This document shows positions 10,210 to 21,132 of a stretch of 28,682 bases of DNA, in pieces. The DNA is from Saprolegnia diclina VS20 (lineage: Eukaryota > Oomycota > Saprolegniomycetes > Saprolegniales > Saprolegniaceae). The notes under the pieces are model-generated. The model did not search any database and was not told the DNA's origin. It worked only from the letters and a program-made list of their open reading frames with translations. The position numbers and the translations under genes were made by a program. The stretch spans positions 582,346 to 611,027 of the forward strand of contig NW_008246080.1 in the NCBI RefSeq assembly GCF_000281045.1. The letters are read 5' to 3'. Numbering within the stretch: position 1 is the first letter of the stretch; each line of letters opens with the position of its first letter.

Positions 10210-10840
10210 ATGGTTCTACTAAGCGGCTGGATTGGCATCGAAGTTTGTGCGTCAGCGCTCGGAACGCCGTGCTCACCGACTGCCTGTAGCTGGCCCAACT
10301 GCGGATCATTGCCCCGACCTGTACGACATGGGAGCAAGTGGCCGCGTGTTTCCCTCGTCACTCGGCCCTCGACTGCCAACACACGTGGTACTCGGTGTTT
10401 GGCAAGGCAATTCGACACCGCGGTCCTTGGGCTATGGACGAGAACGACCGACTACACTTTGCGACAAGCTTGACGAGCGATTGGGTCGCGATCGCCTACG
10501 TCGTTGCCACTCGCGAGTACGTTTCCCAATCAGTAGGTTTCTACTAACGACGTTTTATAGTTGTGACCAATGCCAAAGCCGTTGGAAGTACATCCAAAAC
10601 AAACGCGCTGCAAAGGTACGCGACGAGCGAGCAATGAAGACGGAGAGACCGCATGTGGCGCTCTGGAGCACCGATCTCGCGACTCCTTTGCATGCGACGC
10701 AAGACGATACGTCGCCGCGTTCAGTGATGGAGGCGCGCAATTGGCAGTCGTCTGCCGAAGTGCCTAGCCCCACGACGAGCGACATCCATCATGTTCAAGC
10801 AGCAACAAGCGTCGACTCGATGGTGCAGCCAGCCGTGTAG
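10210..10840 (+). CDS. Two-repeat Myb/SANT-like paralogue (copy 2), C-terminally truncated by a stop
   Basis: Paralogue of the gene at 8588-9411 in opposite orientation. Exons 10210-10242, 10290-10516 and 10561-10840 join in phase to about 179 aa. Repeat 1 (GWIGIE joined to LAQLRIIAPTCTTWEQVAACF, then DCQHTWYSVF) and repeat 2 (PWAMDENDRL, WVAIAYVV, CQSRWKYIQ) align residue for residue with copy 1, and both introns sit at the same codons. Intron 2 contains a textbook TACTAAC branch-point sequence. A TAG at 10838-10840 ends the frame, but the same frame continues downstream for about 90 codons and after about 30 codons shows a MWFDTAFQ segment matching the C-terminal motif of copy 1. Either the copy is decaying or it makes a protein without that tail. 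The first tryptophan region is also degenerate (WIGIE versus WRPNE). The short first exon is the weakest part. Confidence 0.65.
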
Positions 10841-11294
10841 ACAGAGGCCATGGATACCGTCGTCGCTCGTCCGGCTGCATACACACAACAAGCTCAAGGC
10901 CAAGAGGCATTTGCCATGTGGTTTGACACTGCGTTCCAGCCAAGACGGTGCGCAAGCAGTGCGCAACATAGTGAATTGGGTCAAGGGAACTCGACACACG
11001 TTGCGGCAACGTCATATTGTGGATATAAAATATCAAGTTGGGAGTATTTGCATGCGATTATAGCACGATTTCGCAACCATAACTCTGAAAGGAGATGTTT
11101 TCGACCACCAAAGTACTAGTACGTGTCATGCGACGAATGGAGAACAAGCGGACAACTCAGAAAACAAACCAGGAGCCCGATTCTGACGTGCTGCGTGGTC
11201 GAGGACGACAAGGGTGAAGCACCGGCATGTTCAACTCCGCTTTTACTATCGTCAATTATATGTATGTACATGTTGTCGTCCGATGCTGCATCAT
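10841..11294. other. Convergent region with the disrupted tail of Myb copy 2
   Basis: About 450 bp between the stop of Myb copy 2 and the stop of DLEC1. The first 120 bp carry the out-of-use tail of copy 2 in the same frame (see that entry). One TATCAAGT motif lies at 11031-11038. No other gene seen. Confidence 0.4.
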
Positions 11295-14200
11295 CTACTC
11301 GGAGACGGCACCAAACATGAAATGCGAGTGGCGAAGTGGCTGCGCGCGCGGAAGCGACCGCGACACCTTCTGCGTTTTGCCTTCGTCCAGCGTCCCGTGA
11401 CCTATGACGTCATATCACATGACCGTTCGTGACGCTCCGATGCGTACCTTCGAGGACAAGGTCAAAGCCGTCGCCGAGTTCGACGTTAAAGTGGAACCGA
11501 CACTTGTATGACGCGGCAGCCTTTGGCGCAAACGTCACCTACGGACCCATGACACAAACTCCACTCAAAAAAATCCTCGTACGAGCACTTCGAGCGGTCG
11601 ATGAATCGCGGCTTGGTACTGCGGCGATGGCGACGGCACGAGCGCGCCTACCACGCCACCGTACATACCTTCCGCAAAAGCATGCACGCACCGCTGTTGT
11701 GCAGTGGCAGCGACGGACCACGCAGTGTGCCCGATGTGAGGCTGAGTTGAAACACCTAACCCTCCTATGATCACGGGCCAGAGTACAGCAACGTCTATTA
11801 CCGAAGGGTCGTCGACGGTCTTGGACCCGAGCTGCGGCACATGATGCACCGTGAAATGCGCATCGACCTCGGTGGGGTTGGAGAGGAAGATCTTGACCTA
11901 TGCGTCGGATGGCTCTTTGTGAGCTCTTGGATGAGGTAGGATATCCGTACGGTCTCATGGTGCTCACAGTGTACGAGACCAAACTTGAAGTGGGACGGCG
12001 CAAGGACGAGGATAGGGCGCAAGATGCGTCCTTGGAGCTCGATCGTCTGCAGCGTTCCTTGGCTGAACCGGATCGTAAGGGCACCCGAAACAAACACCAC
12101 GGCGGGCTCGCGTCGGCTGGATGTGGGCGGCGGCTATCATAAGTATCTGCTGTGGCAGCTGCCGACACTTTTGAGTAAATACGAGCTTGGGAATGTAGTG
12201 AATCTTGACGTGCACCGACTGGCCCGGTCCCAGGGTGAAGCAGGGCGCTGGCTGCTGGTTGAACTTGATGGACCGCTGCGCAGGCGACAGCACACTAGAA
12301 GATGGTCAATATGGCTACCACTTGGTACCGGTCGTACCTCGGGCTAAGCGGGTGTGGCGTCGCCACGGACGTGGCTTCGACAATGTAAAAAGGTGTGTCC
12401 GCTATGCATATTAATGACCAATATGTCGATCACGGCATGGGTATACGAGAAGTCTCGAGACGAAACGTGAGCTTGGTGGCCATGCGATTCACAAGCTGAA
12501 TGGCCTGCGTGTGGAGCGGGTGGTCGGGCACCTTGGTGTACAGCGACCTACGCAACATTCGATATTTCGTCAATATCAAGTACCAATCCACTATATGCAT
12601 ACCAGGTCGTAAACGTCAAGCACTGGAGACCGCCCAACGTCGTGCCCTTGTCCCAGTGCAAGTGGGGCTGAATCAAATGCCCCGACATGGCCAGTTTGAG
12701 GCACGCCAACGACTTCATATTGAGCGAGCCTACGAACGTGTAAATGAATATTGGCTAAATATATTTAGTCAGTACCGTTCTTGTACTTGGCCATCGAGTT
12801 GGTGAGGCGCACGGCTTTGAGGGCCTTCCCGACCGCACCCATCATGATGCTTTTGGCGGACGACGTGTTGCCATCGGTGATCGCTGTCTGCCCCGACGCG
12901 CTGCTGCTGAGTGTCGCCGATGACGCGCCGTGGTCGACGCCGTCTAGGCACGTTATGCTGATACATTCCATATTGAAAAAGAAATACCATTGTCATTGTG
13001 CAGCCACTCGGCATCCGCGACCAAGAGCGCGCGCGTGAGTCTAATATATATTGTTGGGATCCATATAATATTGGCGATCGAAGTACAGTACCCGATGCCA
13101 GTGTTGCGTGCGGGGAAGAATGTCATTTGGAACGTAGCGTGGCCATGTTTGGGCACGATCTTGTCCTGGGGCTCGACTTGGAATGGCAGAGACGAGGCTT
13201 CCTTTTGCAAGTGCGGTCGAATCGTCACTTGAAGGCCCTGGTCCATCGTGAGCGCGCTCTCGATCACAATATGAATATGCAGCATTTTCTACCCCGCTGT
13301 CGAGAACTTGGATACGAAGGTCCACAACGCGCTCAAGGCTGTCGGGGTCGGGGTATTCGAGCAACTTCCACACGAGTTTGGCTGGGATCGGGCCTGTGTT
13401 GATGATTTGGACCTTGCGGACAACGCTCTATACACGTGTTCATATTCCATATTACATATTGAAATAATATATATTGCAAACCTCCGAGTGCAGAGGCAGC
13501 ATGCCATACTCGAGCACAGGCCACACCCCCGCGTTCTACGCGATATGTCAAGACACCCTACGAAGCGATCGAATATACCTTCATGAGAAGACCGACGCAG
13601 TTGGGGTTGATGCTGAGGGGGCACCCGACGACATTGATGGTCGCACTCAGTCGCACCGGGGGCATCGTGTCCAATTTCACAATGATATCGTCGACGTAGC
13701 TAGCACATGCGTATATAGCGCAGTCTCTTTAGCAATATATATATTGCCGCACCGCCCCGACATGTTGTTGAAACACGTAATGTGGACGACCGCTTGCTCC
13801 CACTCGGCAATCGTCAGTGCTGCAGGATAGCACACCTACGCGCGCCAACATCAATATATATCGCCGAGGCAATATTGAAATCGTCGCCACGTACAAGAGC
13901 GACGCCGTGACCGAGGCTGAGCACCCGGCGGTCTTCTAGCACGTTGGCTTGCTCGGCCTTGTACTGCTGCCCTACACGAATGTGCATACGATGCGACAGC
14001 AGCGTTCGAACCTTGGGCCGATTGAAAGACATTCTGCGGGGGCTCCAGAAGGTTTTCCGGGGGCGTCTCAGCTAGACACGACAATCGACATGTTGTACAC
14101 TGCGTTCTTCGAAGTACTTGTGGCGGCAGCGTATTTCTTGGCTTCAAACGACACTTTGGCCGGAATCCCACTGTGGTTGCGGATCAAGAGACGAAGCTAC

Positions 14201-17200
14201 GTTGAGACAGTCGATAGACAATATTGTACACATAAAACGCCACCGACCGTTTTGCGCTCAAAGAGCGCGACTTCTTCGCCAAACTGCAGCTTGGGCAGCA
14301 AGGCGCCGGCCGGCGCGTCCGTGTGCGGCACGAGCTCCGGAAGGGGATCGTTGGGTTTGAGGAGCTCGTACGACAGCACGAGTCTACTCGATACATGGGT
14401 ACATAGATGCCAACAGGACAATATAACCGACCCTTTTTGGAGCGTACTGAGTTCAAACCCCAACGGCGCCAAGAGTCCGCGGACGTTGCAGGCAAAGACA
14501 GCGTTCGTAAAACCCGGCACGCGACCTACGAAATGATGGAAACGCCGAGGGACTGTGGGATTCGAACCGGTGAAGGTCACCGTGATGGTGAGCGACTCTT
14601 TCGAGATCAGGTTGCCAGCTTTGGGCTCAAACTCAATCGTATACGCCTTGGAGCGACCTAGCGGCAAATTTGAGCTCGATTCGAGCGTTTATTTTCTTAC
14701 CTTGGGGCTCGACCCACTTGAAGGACGCTGGCAGGTTGGACACATTGATGAGTTGGCACGTAGCTTGGACTGGCACGCCAATGTAGGTCGTGCCTACAAC
14801 GTCATATTCAACTTATAATGAGTCCATGCAATGTCCACGCACCCAAGTTGATGCGCGTGATCGTCAAGTACACTTGCGGACATTGAATCTCGGCGCGGGC
14901 CGAGATGAAACTGGCGCACGTGAGCGGCTCCTGCAGCAATTCGCACTGGAACGACGCTATAGCACAGTGACTAGAGTGTCGCCCACCGAGGTAAGCGGAC
15001 CTCGGAAGCGTTCAGGGTATTTGCCCGACATGCACAGCACCGAGACTTGGCCCACCTCGCCCGGCAAAAGCGACCCTTCTTCGGGGGTGAATGTGATGAC
15101 GCATCTGTCCACAAGTTAGCAACGATCGCGCTACCGCGAGGCACCGAGGAGGAGTGTCGGTTTTTTCGTCGTCGGTCTTGCTCGCTTCGGATGACACCTA
15201 ATCCTCTATCGTTTGGGGGTAGGGTTGGGGTAGTGGGGTACCATGGAAAAGCGCGAGAGCAGCGACTCGTTGGAGTTGGAGCGTCTACGCGCACGCAACA
15301 AAATGAACCACCGACCGTGCAGACAAGTGTTTACTTGAGCGGTGCGGGGTTGTGCACGGAGGCGCCGACGTGCGAGAAGCGGTAGCTTGCTACGCAACTC
15401 TATGTATGGGGTGCTGCGAGCCATACGATACTAATTGCTGTCGATTCGTTTCGGAAGCGCAGCACTTGCGTCGCCGAGTGCCCGACCGAGACAAGCCCAA
15501 AGTCAATCTAGCCAATCCCGTCGTATCCCATCTTGATACATCGAAGTTGGTACCTCGGGCGAGAGGAGCCGAATGTGCGGGCGTGGCACAGTGCCTTCGA
15601 CCCAAACGGAGACGTTGTCGCTCGGCTCCTTGAGGCCTTGGCCAATGTGGCACGTCAGCGGCAGCGCAAACCCGCCCGTGAGTACTACCACGATAAATTC
15701 ACAACCTCGACAAAGCGTTGGTGGGCCTACGTGGGGTGTACTGGAGCTTGGCGATGGTCGAGCTATTGGCGCTCAATACGCCGGTCGTGGGCGTGATCGT
15801 TGCATCTAGTTGGCATAAATGGTGCGTCATGCAAGATACACGTACTAGGGGGTAGCGCGTGCCAGTCGAAATGTACTTGCGTGTCATTCGAATTGGTCAA
15901 CGTCAAGTTGACGGCAAGGGGCTGCTGCTGTGGCACGGCGGCGCCGAACGCCACAACACTTGGTGCGACCTTGACGAGCGCCTACGAACCAATATCTCTT
16001 TCACGTTTGCGCGAAAACGACAGTCGTTTACATGTCGCCCCGTGCCTTCGAGAAGCAGCTGCATCGCCACCACGCTTGTCAACGGAGGGCTATAAGGCGC
16101 ATTGTCGCTAGGAGCCTCGCCAACGACAACGGTTGGCGTACCGCACTCCGTCGACGCGGTCAGCGGCGCGTACGGGCAAGCAAAAGGGTGGCACGTTCAG
16201 TATCATCAAGCTGGCGGTCGTCGCAAACGACGCAACTTTCTAGAATGACAAGTTGTCCATACTTTGATCAGCGCACAGAGCAGTTACCGTCGGCTCGAAC
16301 GTGACGTGGAAGCGGAGGGCGCTTTGACGCGTGAGTGTGCCCTAGAGCGCGTGGTCGACTAGTGTGCGGTGGCGCGCGGTACCTGCGGCGGGGCGACACG
16401 AAACACGCTGGGCTCCTCTACGCCCCACCAGCAAAATGAGACCTTGTCACGATCGCGGGCGTGTACGCAGCTGCCACTTGAAGGGCAAGTCGAGCCGCGT
16501 GTCGTTCCAAAGCTCAAACGTCTGCGACGACGACGATCTATGCAAATCGATGAGACACTGTCGAGTACCAAGAGGGTAGCGTACTCGACGACTAGCGGCG
16601 GAAAGAGCAGGCGGTCTAACGGCCTACACAACCACATGAGAATCGAAGAGAGGCGGCAGGAAAATGACTCTACCCCATGGTTTGCACTTTGGTCTCGATC
16701 GCCGTCTGGTTGACCGCGATTGGGAATACGTAAATCTCACACCCTTCGCCCGCCAACTGGAAGGTCTTGACCAGACAGTTGTCTACACATCTCAAGTCGG
16801 CTAAGTCTGTTCAGAGAGCGTCGGTCCTACCGCACACGACGACGAACGGCACCACTTGATGCCCGACCATGGTCGGTGTGTACGTTAGTTTGAGCTCGAC
16901 AACGGCGCCTGCGTTCTGCATCAGCAAGCGAGGTTACTGATCAACGACACCTTTTTGGAGATCAAAGGCACTCGGGGAGAGCTGAAAGGGCCCGACGCAA
17001 AGGGCCTTTGGTGTCTAGTTCAACATTGCAATATACGTCACAGCGTGGACGCAGGATCGTACCGCGGGCAGGGGCTCGCGCGCGAGCGCATTGATGTGGT
17101 CGATCAGCGACGAGTGCAACAGCGCGTTCTCCCATTCATCTTCGGTCATGAGCCAAAAACGGCCACGGCCACCTTGGTTGAGGCACGAAATCGTCGTGAC

Positions 17201-19075
17201 GCACGTGTCTACGATGCTGTCTGAGTGTCAGGACATACGTGTTGCACCACCTCCGATCAAGCAGCAGTGGGCTTGCAGCGTCGACGGAATCGAGAGCTGC
17301 GGTGGCTCACGGTGCGCTAAAATGGGCACTTGCACCGGTATATCCTGCAACCATCGAAGTATCAGTGTATCAAGTATTTGCAAAGCATTTTTTCCCGTAC
17401 CGTGCCCTGCGGTGTGTCCATCATGACGACAAACACGTCGTTGTAGTCGGCGCGCGTATCGGGCGCAAATTGAATGCGCACTTGGCAGCTGAGCCCTACC
17501 CCGTCCATGGAACTGGTTTCGTTTCAATGTATCGAGCATACCTGGCGCAATAAGCCCGCTCGCATCTGGGAATTGAACCGATGCAATCATAAAGAACGCC
17601 GTCGCTGGCGGCAGTACACGGCACCGACAGCTGATTGCACTCATCTATCCATATTGTCAAAATATAGGAATCCAAAATGTATCGCCCACAGTACGTACGT
17701 TTTTGATCAAAACGAGCTGTTCGTAAATGCCGCCAATCTCGTAGGCCAAAAATTCGACGGGGTGGGGCTGCACAACAAACGGCGGCTCCGACCTAGACGA
17801 GATGCATATTTGTGTGAAATTGGTCTTTCAAAACACGGGAATTTCGGTACTCCAGCGTTATTTTGGCGGTATCGAAGCGCGGGTTTCGCACAAAATTGAG
17901 CGTGCTCTGCATGCGGTGTAGAATCTTGTTGTTGATCGCTGCGTCGTCCGTCGAAATCGTGTGCGCAACCGCCTTGGGCTTGGGCTTGGCGCGTGGCACG
18001 ACCTACGCTTCTATATCTATCAGTCTATCAAGTGTTCCAACAAGTGCGACCTCGTCAACAAAGTCGCTAATGTACTCGTCGTCGCCGTGCTCGTTCATGT
18101 GAAACTTGTGCAACGTCGTGTCCTTGCGGGTTTGAACCGTCGACGTCGACTTGAGGTACCCCGGGGTCTCGATCGCCGCCTTGGCCGCTACAATCGTTGG
18201 CGCGTTGAAACATTTTTGTGCATATATATACGAGACTCGAGACACCTTTGATCTGCGCCGTGGGGCCGTTGCCGGACCGATCGAGCATTTTGAGATGGTT
18301 CTCTTCCAGCAGCGTGCGCGCCTGGATCAGCGACCGGGCAAATTCACCTGTGCATACAAAGAGGTGCTTAGCACATTCTCTGCGTTGCGCTCGAAAGCCT
18401 GTACTACCAAACGGCTCCAGCTCGGCGGGGTCAAGGCGGAAGTTGGAGGGTCCGATTGGGATTTGGGCCTTCACGACGAGTCCTTGCTTGATGAGCTCCC
18501 GCGCCTAGTGCATAAATGTCTTCGGATAGACTGCGAGTTGAATCGAGAGCCTACCTGCGCATCGTCCTTCTCCAAGGCTTCGCGGCGGCGGGTCTCGAGC
18601 AGCGCCATCAGGTCGGTGGCCTGCTGCACCTTGGCCCGAAGGTCTACGCAGCTGCAGAGTGTTGTCACAGTGGCGGAGCGTACCGGCTTCCACTTCGGCG
18701 ACGCGTTGGCGGCCATACACCAAATAGGGATGTTCGGGCTCCTGCGCCTGTCGTGACGAGGTGGTCGTGGCAATGTATCGCGGGTACCTCGGGTGCATCT
18801 GTCGCTTGGTCATTGTTGTTGTCGTTGTTGTCGGCGTCGTTGGAATGGTTTTCGCTGGTCGTCTTTGGCGCCTGCGAGAAAGCGTGCTAAGGTACCTGCC
18901 AACGAAGTTGAAGAACGTCTACCGGTGTCGCCCATTCGCTGTTGAGCCGCTCGTCAAAGTCGTCCGTGTAGTAGTCTCGGAACGCGCGCCGAAGGACGTT
19001 GGAAATCGAACCGACGGCGACGACGTCTTCGTCCTTGAGCACCGGTCCCTGGTTGTCGTCCTCTGTCGGTCCCAT
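11295..19075 (-). CDS. DLEC1: DLEC1/CFAP81 orthologue, ciliary ASH-domain protein
   Basis: This is a full-length orthologue of DLEC1 (CFAP81/FAP81), a motile-cilium axoneme protein of the central apparatus built of serial ASH/MSP-like immunoglobulin domains (family knowledge). The spliced model is 1744 aa, close to the human 1755. Order along the protein: a coiled-coil-rich N terminus (KVQQATDLMALLETRRREAL), then FVRNPRF, then YEIGGIYEQLVLIKN and RVLPPATAFF, APG and DTRADYNDVFVV, HCCLIG and QGGRGRFWLM, followed by repeated ASH domains such as IDFGLVSVGHSATQVLRFRN, TYIGVPVQATCQLIN and, near the end, FKFGLVHCEHHETVKIFLSN. These match human DLEC1 in order. I needed about 55 exons, all in phase, with no unexplained stop or frameshift, so the gene looks intact. 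About 46 of 54 introns end in TAG. It implies a flagellated stage. Start ATG at 19075, stop at 11295. Least sure are the donor of intron 12 and the acceptors before exons 22 and 43. Confidence 0.92.
11295..19075 (-). other. DLEC1: Exon map of the DLEC1 gene (hand-built splice model)
   Basis: Exons in transcript order: 19075-18923, 18871-18788, 18747-18684, 18643-18555, 18504-18408, 18347-18246, 18187-18051, 18002-17851, 17792-17699, 17644-17542, 17495-17401, 17344-17251 (or -17239), 17208-17063, 17014-16951, 16908-16831, 16782-16674, 16623-16585, 16537-16467, 16417-16383, 16341-16288, 16239-16142, 16107-16032, 15981-15846, 15805-15731, 15684-15554, 15507-15432, 15389-15335, 15284-15242, 15197-15145, 15104-15001, 14956-14843, 14793-14701, 14657-14568, 14525-14432, 14383-14248, 14196-14118, 14071-14012, 13971-13895, 13835-13753, 13699-13579, 13535-13482, 13427-13293, 13258-13092, 13040-12988, 12943-12776, 12729-12603, 12547-12447, 12401-12338, 12294-12183, 12133-11951, 11897-11802, 11755-11669, 11618-11583, 11538-11448, 11401-11295. 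They sum to 5235 nt, a multiple of three. Mean exon 95 nt, mean intron 47 nt. Confidence 0.8.
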
Positions 19076-20100
19076 GGATCACGGCAACGATGGAAAGTGC
19101 ACCCTTTCGCCAAGATACAAAACGACATGAAATAGTGTTATAATACACTATTCTTTGTAAATAGAAAATACTGTACTTTGCTGCTCAACGCCAAGCCCGG
19201 CTGTGTGCGAGCGTACATCGAGGTTCGTTCCTTGACGATACACAATCATGTGCGTATACGTCACCACCTCATGCGCAATCCTACGTTCCAGAGGTGGAGA
19301 GGCGGGTCGTTGGTTTATTTTTTGCCCATCACCTTGGCAGCACGCTTCGTTTGAGATCCATACGCGGCTTCTTGTCGTCAGGGCAAAACTCTTGTTTAGG
19401 ACACCTTGTCAAAGGTCAATAAAACTTATCTTTGCGCAAGTGATCCTATAGCGAATTCGTGGGAGCGTACATTGTGTGTCGTGTAGCACACTGTGGTGGC
19501 GCATCACATGCAGCGACACTTGACAGCCAGCGTCGGCTACTGCAACGTGCAGATCAGAAAACCGTCCGTCGTTTATACTCTTCGTCGCCTTCTCGCTTCA
19601 GCATGTCGCCATGAGCCATGGGACGTCGCCATCGCTCTTCTTGCTTGCCTTGACGACAAGCCGACATGGCGCAGGATCCTTATCCTATACCTGACATCCA
19701 GTCCGCACACGGACAGAACACGGTGTCGTCGATCACGTGAAACCCGTACACGTCCGACAAAACTGGATTCGAATCTGACTCCGAATCTGAAATGGACAAT
19801 TACTTGGTCTCTCCCGACGCCAACCCAACGGCGACTCTCCCAGCACTGCCACGTCACGCGGTGGATTTAATTTATTTAATTTATTGGTTCGAATTGGATC
19901 CAATCAAATAAAAAAGCTTCGATGGCGATGTTCGCTCGCATGTCGCAGCGCAAAATTTAAAAAAATACGCGCACAGCGTGGGTTGCCAGTAATAAAATAA
20001 TAAAATCCATGTGACTCGCCCACTTTGTTCGCCAATCATCTCTGGCTGGGTCCCGTCGTTCGTCACACAATCCCATCCGCCGTCGACCACGTACAACTAG
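19076..20100. promoter_or_regulatory. Divergent intergenic region between DLEC1 and glutaredoxin
   Basis: About 1 kb between two divergent genes, so both promoters should lie here. It is AT-rich just upstream of DLEC1 (19130-19175) and around 19865-20010 (TTTAATTTATTTAATTTATT). A short open stretch with acidic residues (about 19770-19915, containing ESDSESEMDNY) has coding-like wobble use, but a stop lies immediately upstream and there is no usable acceptor, so I do not call a gene. Confidence 0.4.
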
Positions 20101-20547
20101 ATGATGCACTCGATCGCTCTCTCGCGCAAGGTCGTCGCCGCCGCCTGCCGCCGCATGCACATGGAGGCCTCGTCCTCGGACGTCACCAAGTCGGCCGTCA
20201 AGGTACAAACGACAGCGCTCGCAGCAGTATAAGCTCATGTGCGGCACTAGGAACTGATTGGCGCGAGCCAGGTCGTGCTCTTCTCCAAGTCGTACTGCCA
20301 ATTCTCGGAGCGTGTCAAGGAGCTCTTTGACGACATGGACATTCAATCGCTCACGATCGATCTCGACGACCTCGACGAAGGCGCCCACATCCAGGACGCG
20401 CTCCGGGACATGACCCAGCAGTGCACGATCCCCAACGTATTTATCAACGGCAAGCACATTGGTGGCTGCGAGAGCGTCATGAAGCTCGTCAAGGCCAACA
20501 AGCTCATGGACACGATTTCCGGTGACGAGCCTGCCCACCACGGCTAA
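20101..20547 (+). CDS. Glutaredoxin, probably mitochondrial, with a CQFS active site
   Basis: Glutaredoxins reduce disulfides or glutathione mixed disulfides, or carry Fe-S clusters (family knowledge). Two exons, 20101-20202 and 20251-20547, join in phase 0 to 132 aa; the 48-nt intron starts GTACA and ends CTAG. The first 25 residues (MMHSIALSRKVVAAACRRMH) are basic and lack acidic residues, as in a mitochondrial presequence. The thioredoxin fold is clear: VVLFSKSYCQFSERVKELF (active-site helix), then IDLDD, then CTIPNVFINGKHIGGCESVMKL with the cis-Pro and the GG glutathione-binding loop. The active site reads C-Q-F-S rather than the usual C-P-Y-C or C-G-F-S, so it is a monothiol site with the conserved Pro/Gly replaced by Gln. 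The rest of the fold is intact, so it is probably functional with changed redox or cluster-binding behaviour (inference). Confidence 0.92.
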
Positions 20548-21132
20548 GCCGACCGCGTGTATGTATTTTTTAATTATTAATTTACGGCCTCCACCGAGTT
20601 GCGCTTCAACTGTACTGTGAGATCAGACACGCGCGCCCCATGTCTGTGCTACTGTGCCTAGAGCGGCCGCTCTAGACTCCAGACAGACGACCGACGGAGG
20701 ATAAAAAAAGTCCTCGGGCGTAAAGCAGGCGCAAGTGGCTGAGAGCGTACGTGCGCCGGCGTCCACTGTCTTCAACATGCGATCCAGACCCGAACACGTC
20801 AATTTCGTTCTAAAATAAAAAGTATTATTAAAGCAGTAGATATTGCTTTTTAAATATTGTCTGTCGCACAAGTCGGTCGTAGCTTCATGTCGATGTCATC
20901 AGCACGGCGGGCAGTCTCAACTTGAGTCGCTCTCGGCCTCCGCATACTAAGCGTTCAGCCTCAATAAAGAGACGTGGAGTGTTTTATACTACCTAATACA
21001 AAAGAGACATCGACTGTGTTCGTCCCAGTCACCCACACTTTCGGTCCAGGCAGGGGGCCACATAAATTGTCATGGTTATCAAGTTGCAACATGTATAAGT
21101 TAGTTAGTCGGTGTCGACGTCGACACGGCGGC
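20548..21132. other. Convergent intergenic region with two perfect palindromes
   Basis: About 585 bp between the converging glutaredoxin and acetolactate synthase genes, presumably both 3' UTRs. It contains AT-rich sequence at 20565-20585 and 20810-20865, an 18-bp palindrome around a NotI-type octamer at 20658-20675, a TATCAAGT copy at 21077-21084, and a 16-bp palindrome GTGTCGACGTCGACAC at 21111-21126 just 3' of the acetolactate synthase stop. No gene is supported. Confidence 0.45.
20658..20675. repeat. 18-bp palindrome centred on a NotI octamer
   Basis: CTAGAGCGGCCGCTCTAG is a perfect palindrome. Its right half, GCGGCCGCTCTAGA, equals the NotI-XbaI part of common cloning polylinkers, though chance is possible. 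Confidence 0.6.

Noticed and set aside
14556-14580. tRNA B-box-like sequence GGTTCGAATCC on the minus strand
   Set aside because: The flanks cannot pair as a T arm and no A box or acceptor stem is present; it is the donor region of a DLEC1 intron.
15205-15240. G-rich run resembling telomere-type repeat (GGGTAGGGTTGGGGTAG)
   Set aside because: Irregular and short, and it lies within a DLEC1 intron; no array.
16142-16239. Apparent frameshift in DLEC1, where the open frame moves between two readings
   Set aside because: A 34-nt intron with a GTACGC donor and TCCTAG acceptor (16141-16108) restores the phase, so no mutation is needed.
17560-17590. Second B-box-like sequence (GGTTCAATTCC, minus strand)
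   Set aside because: It falls inside a DLEC1 exon reading SVQFP, with no cloverleaf around it.
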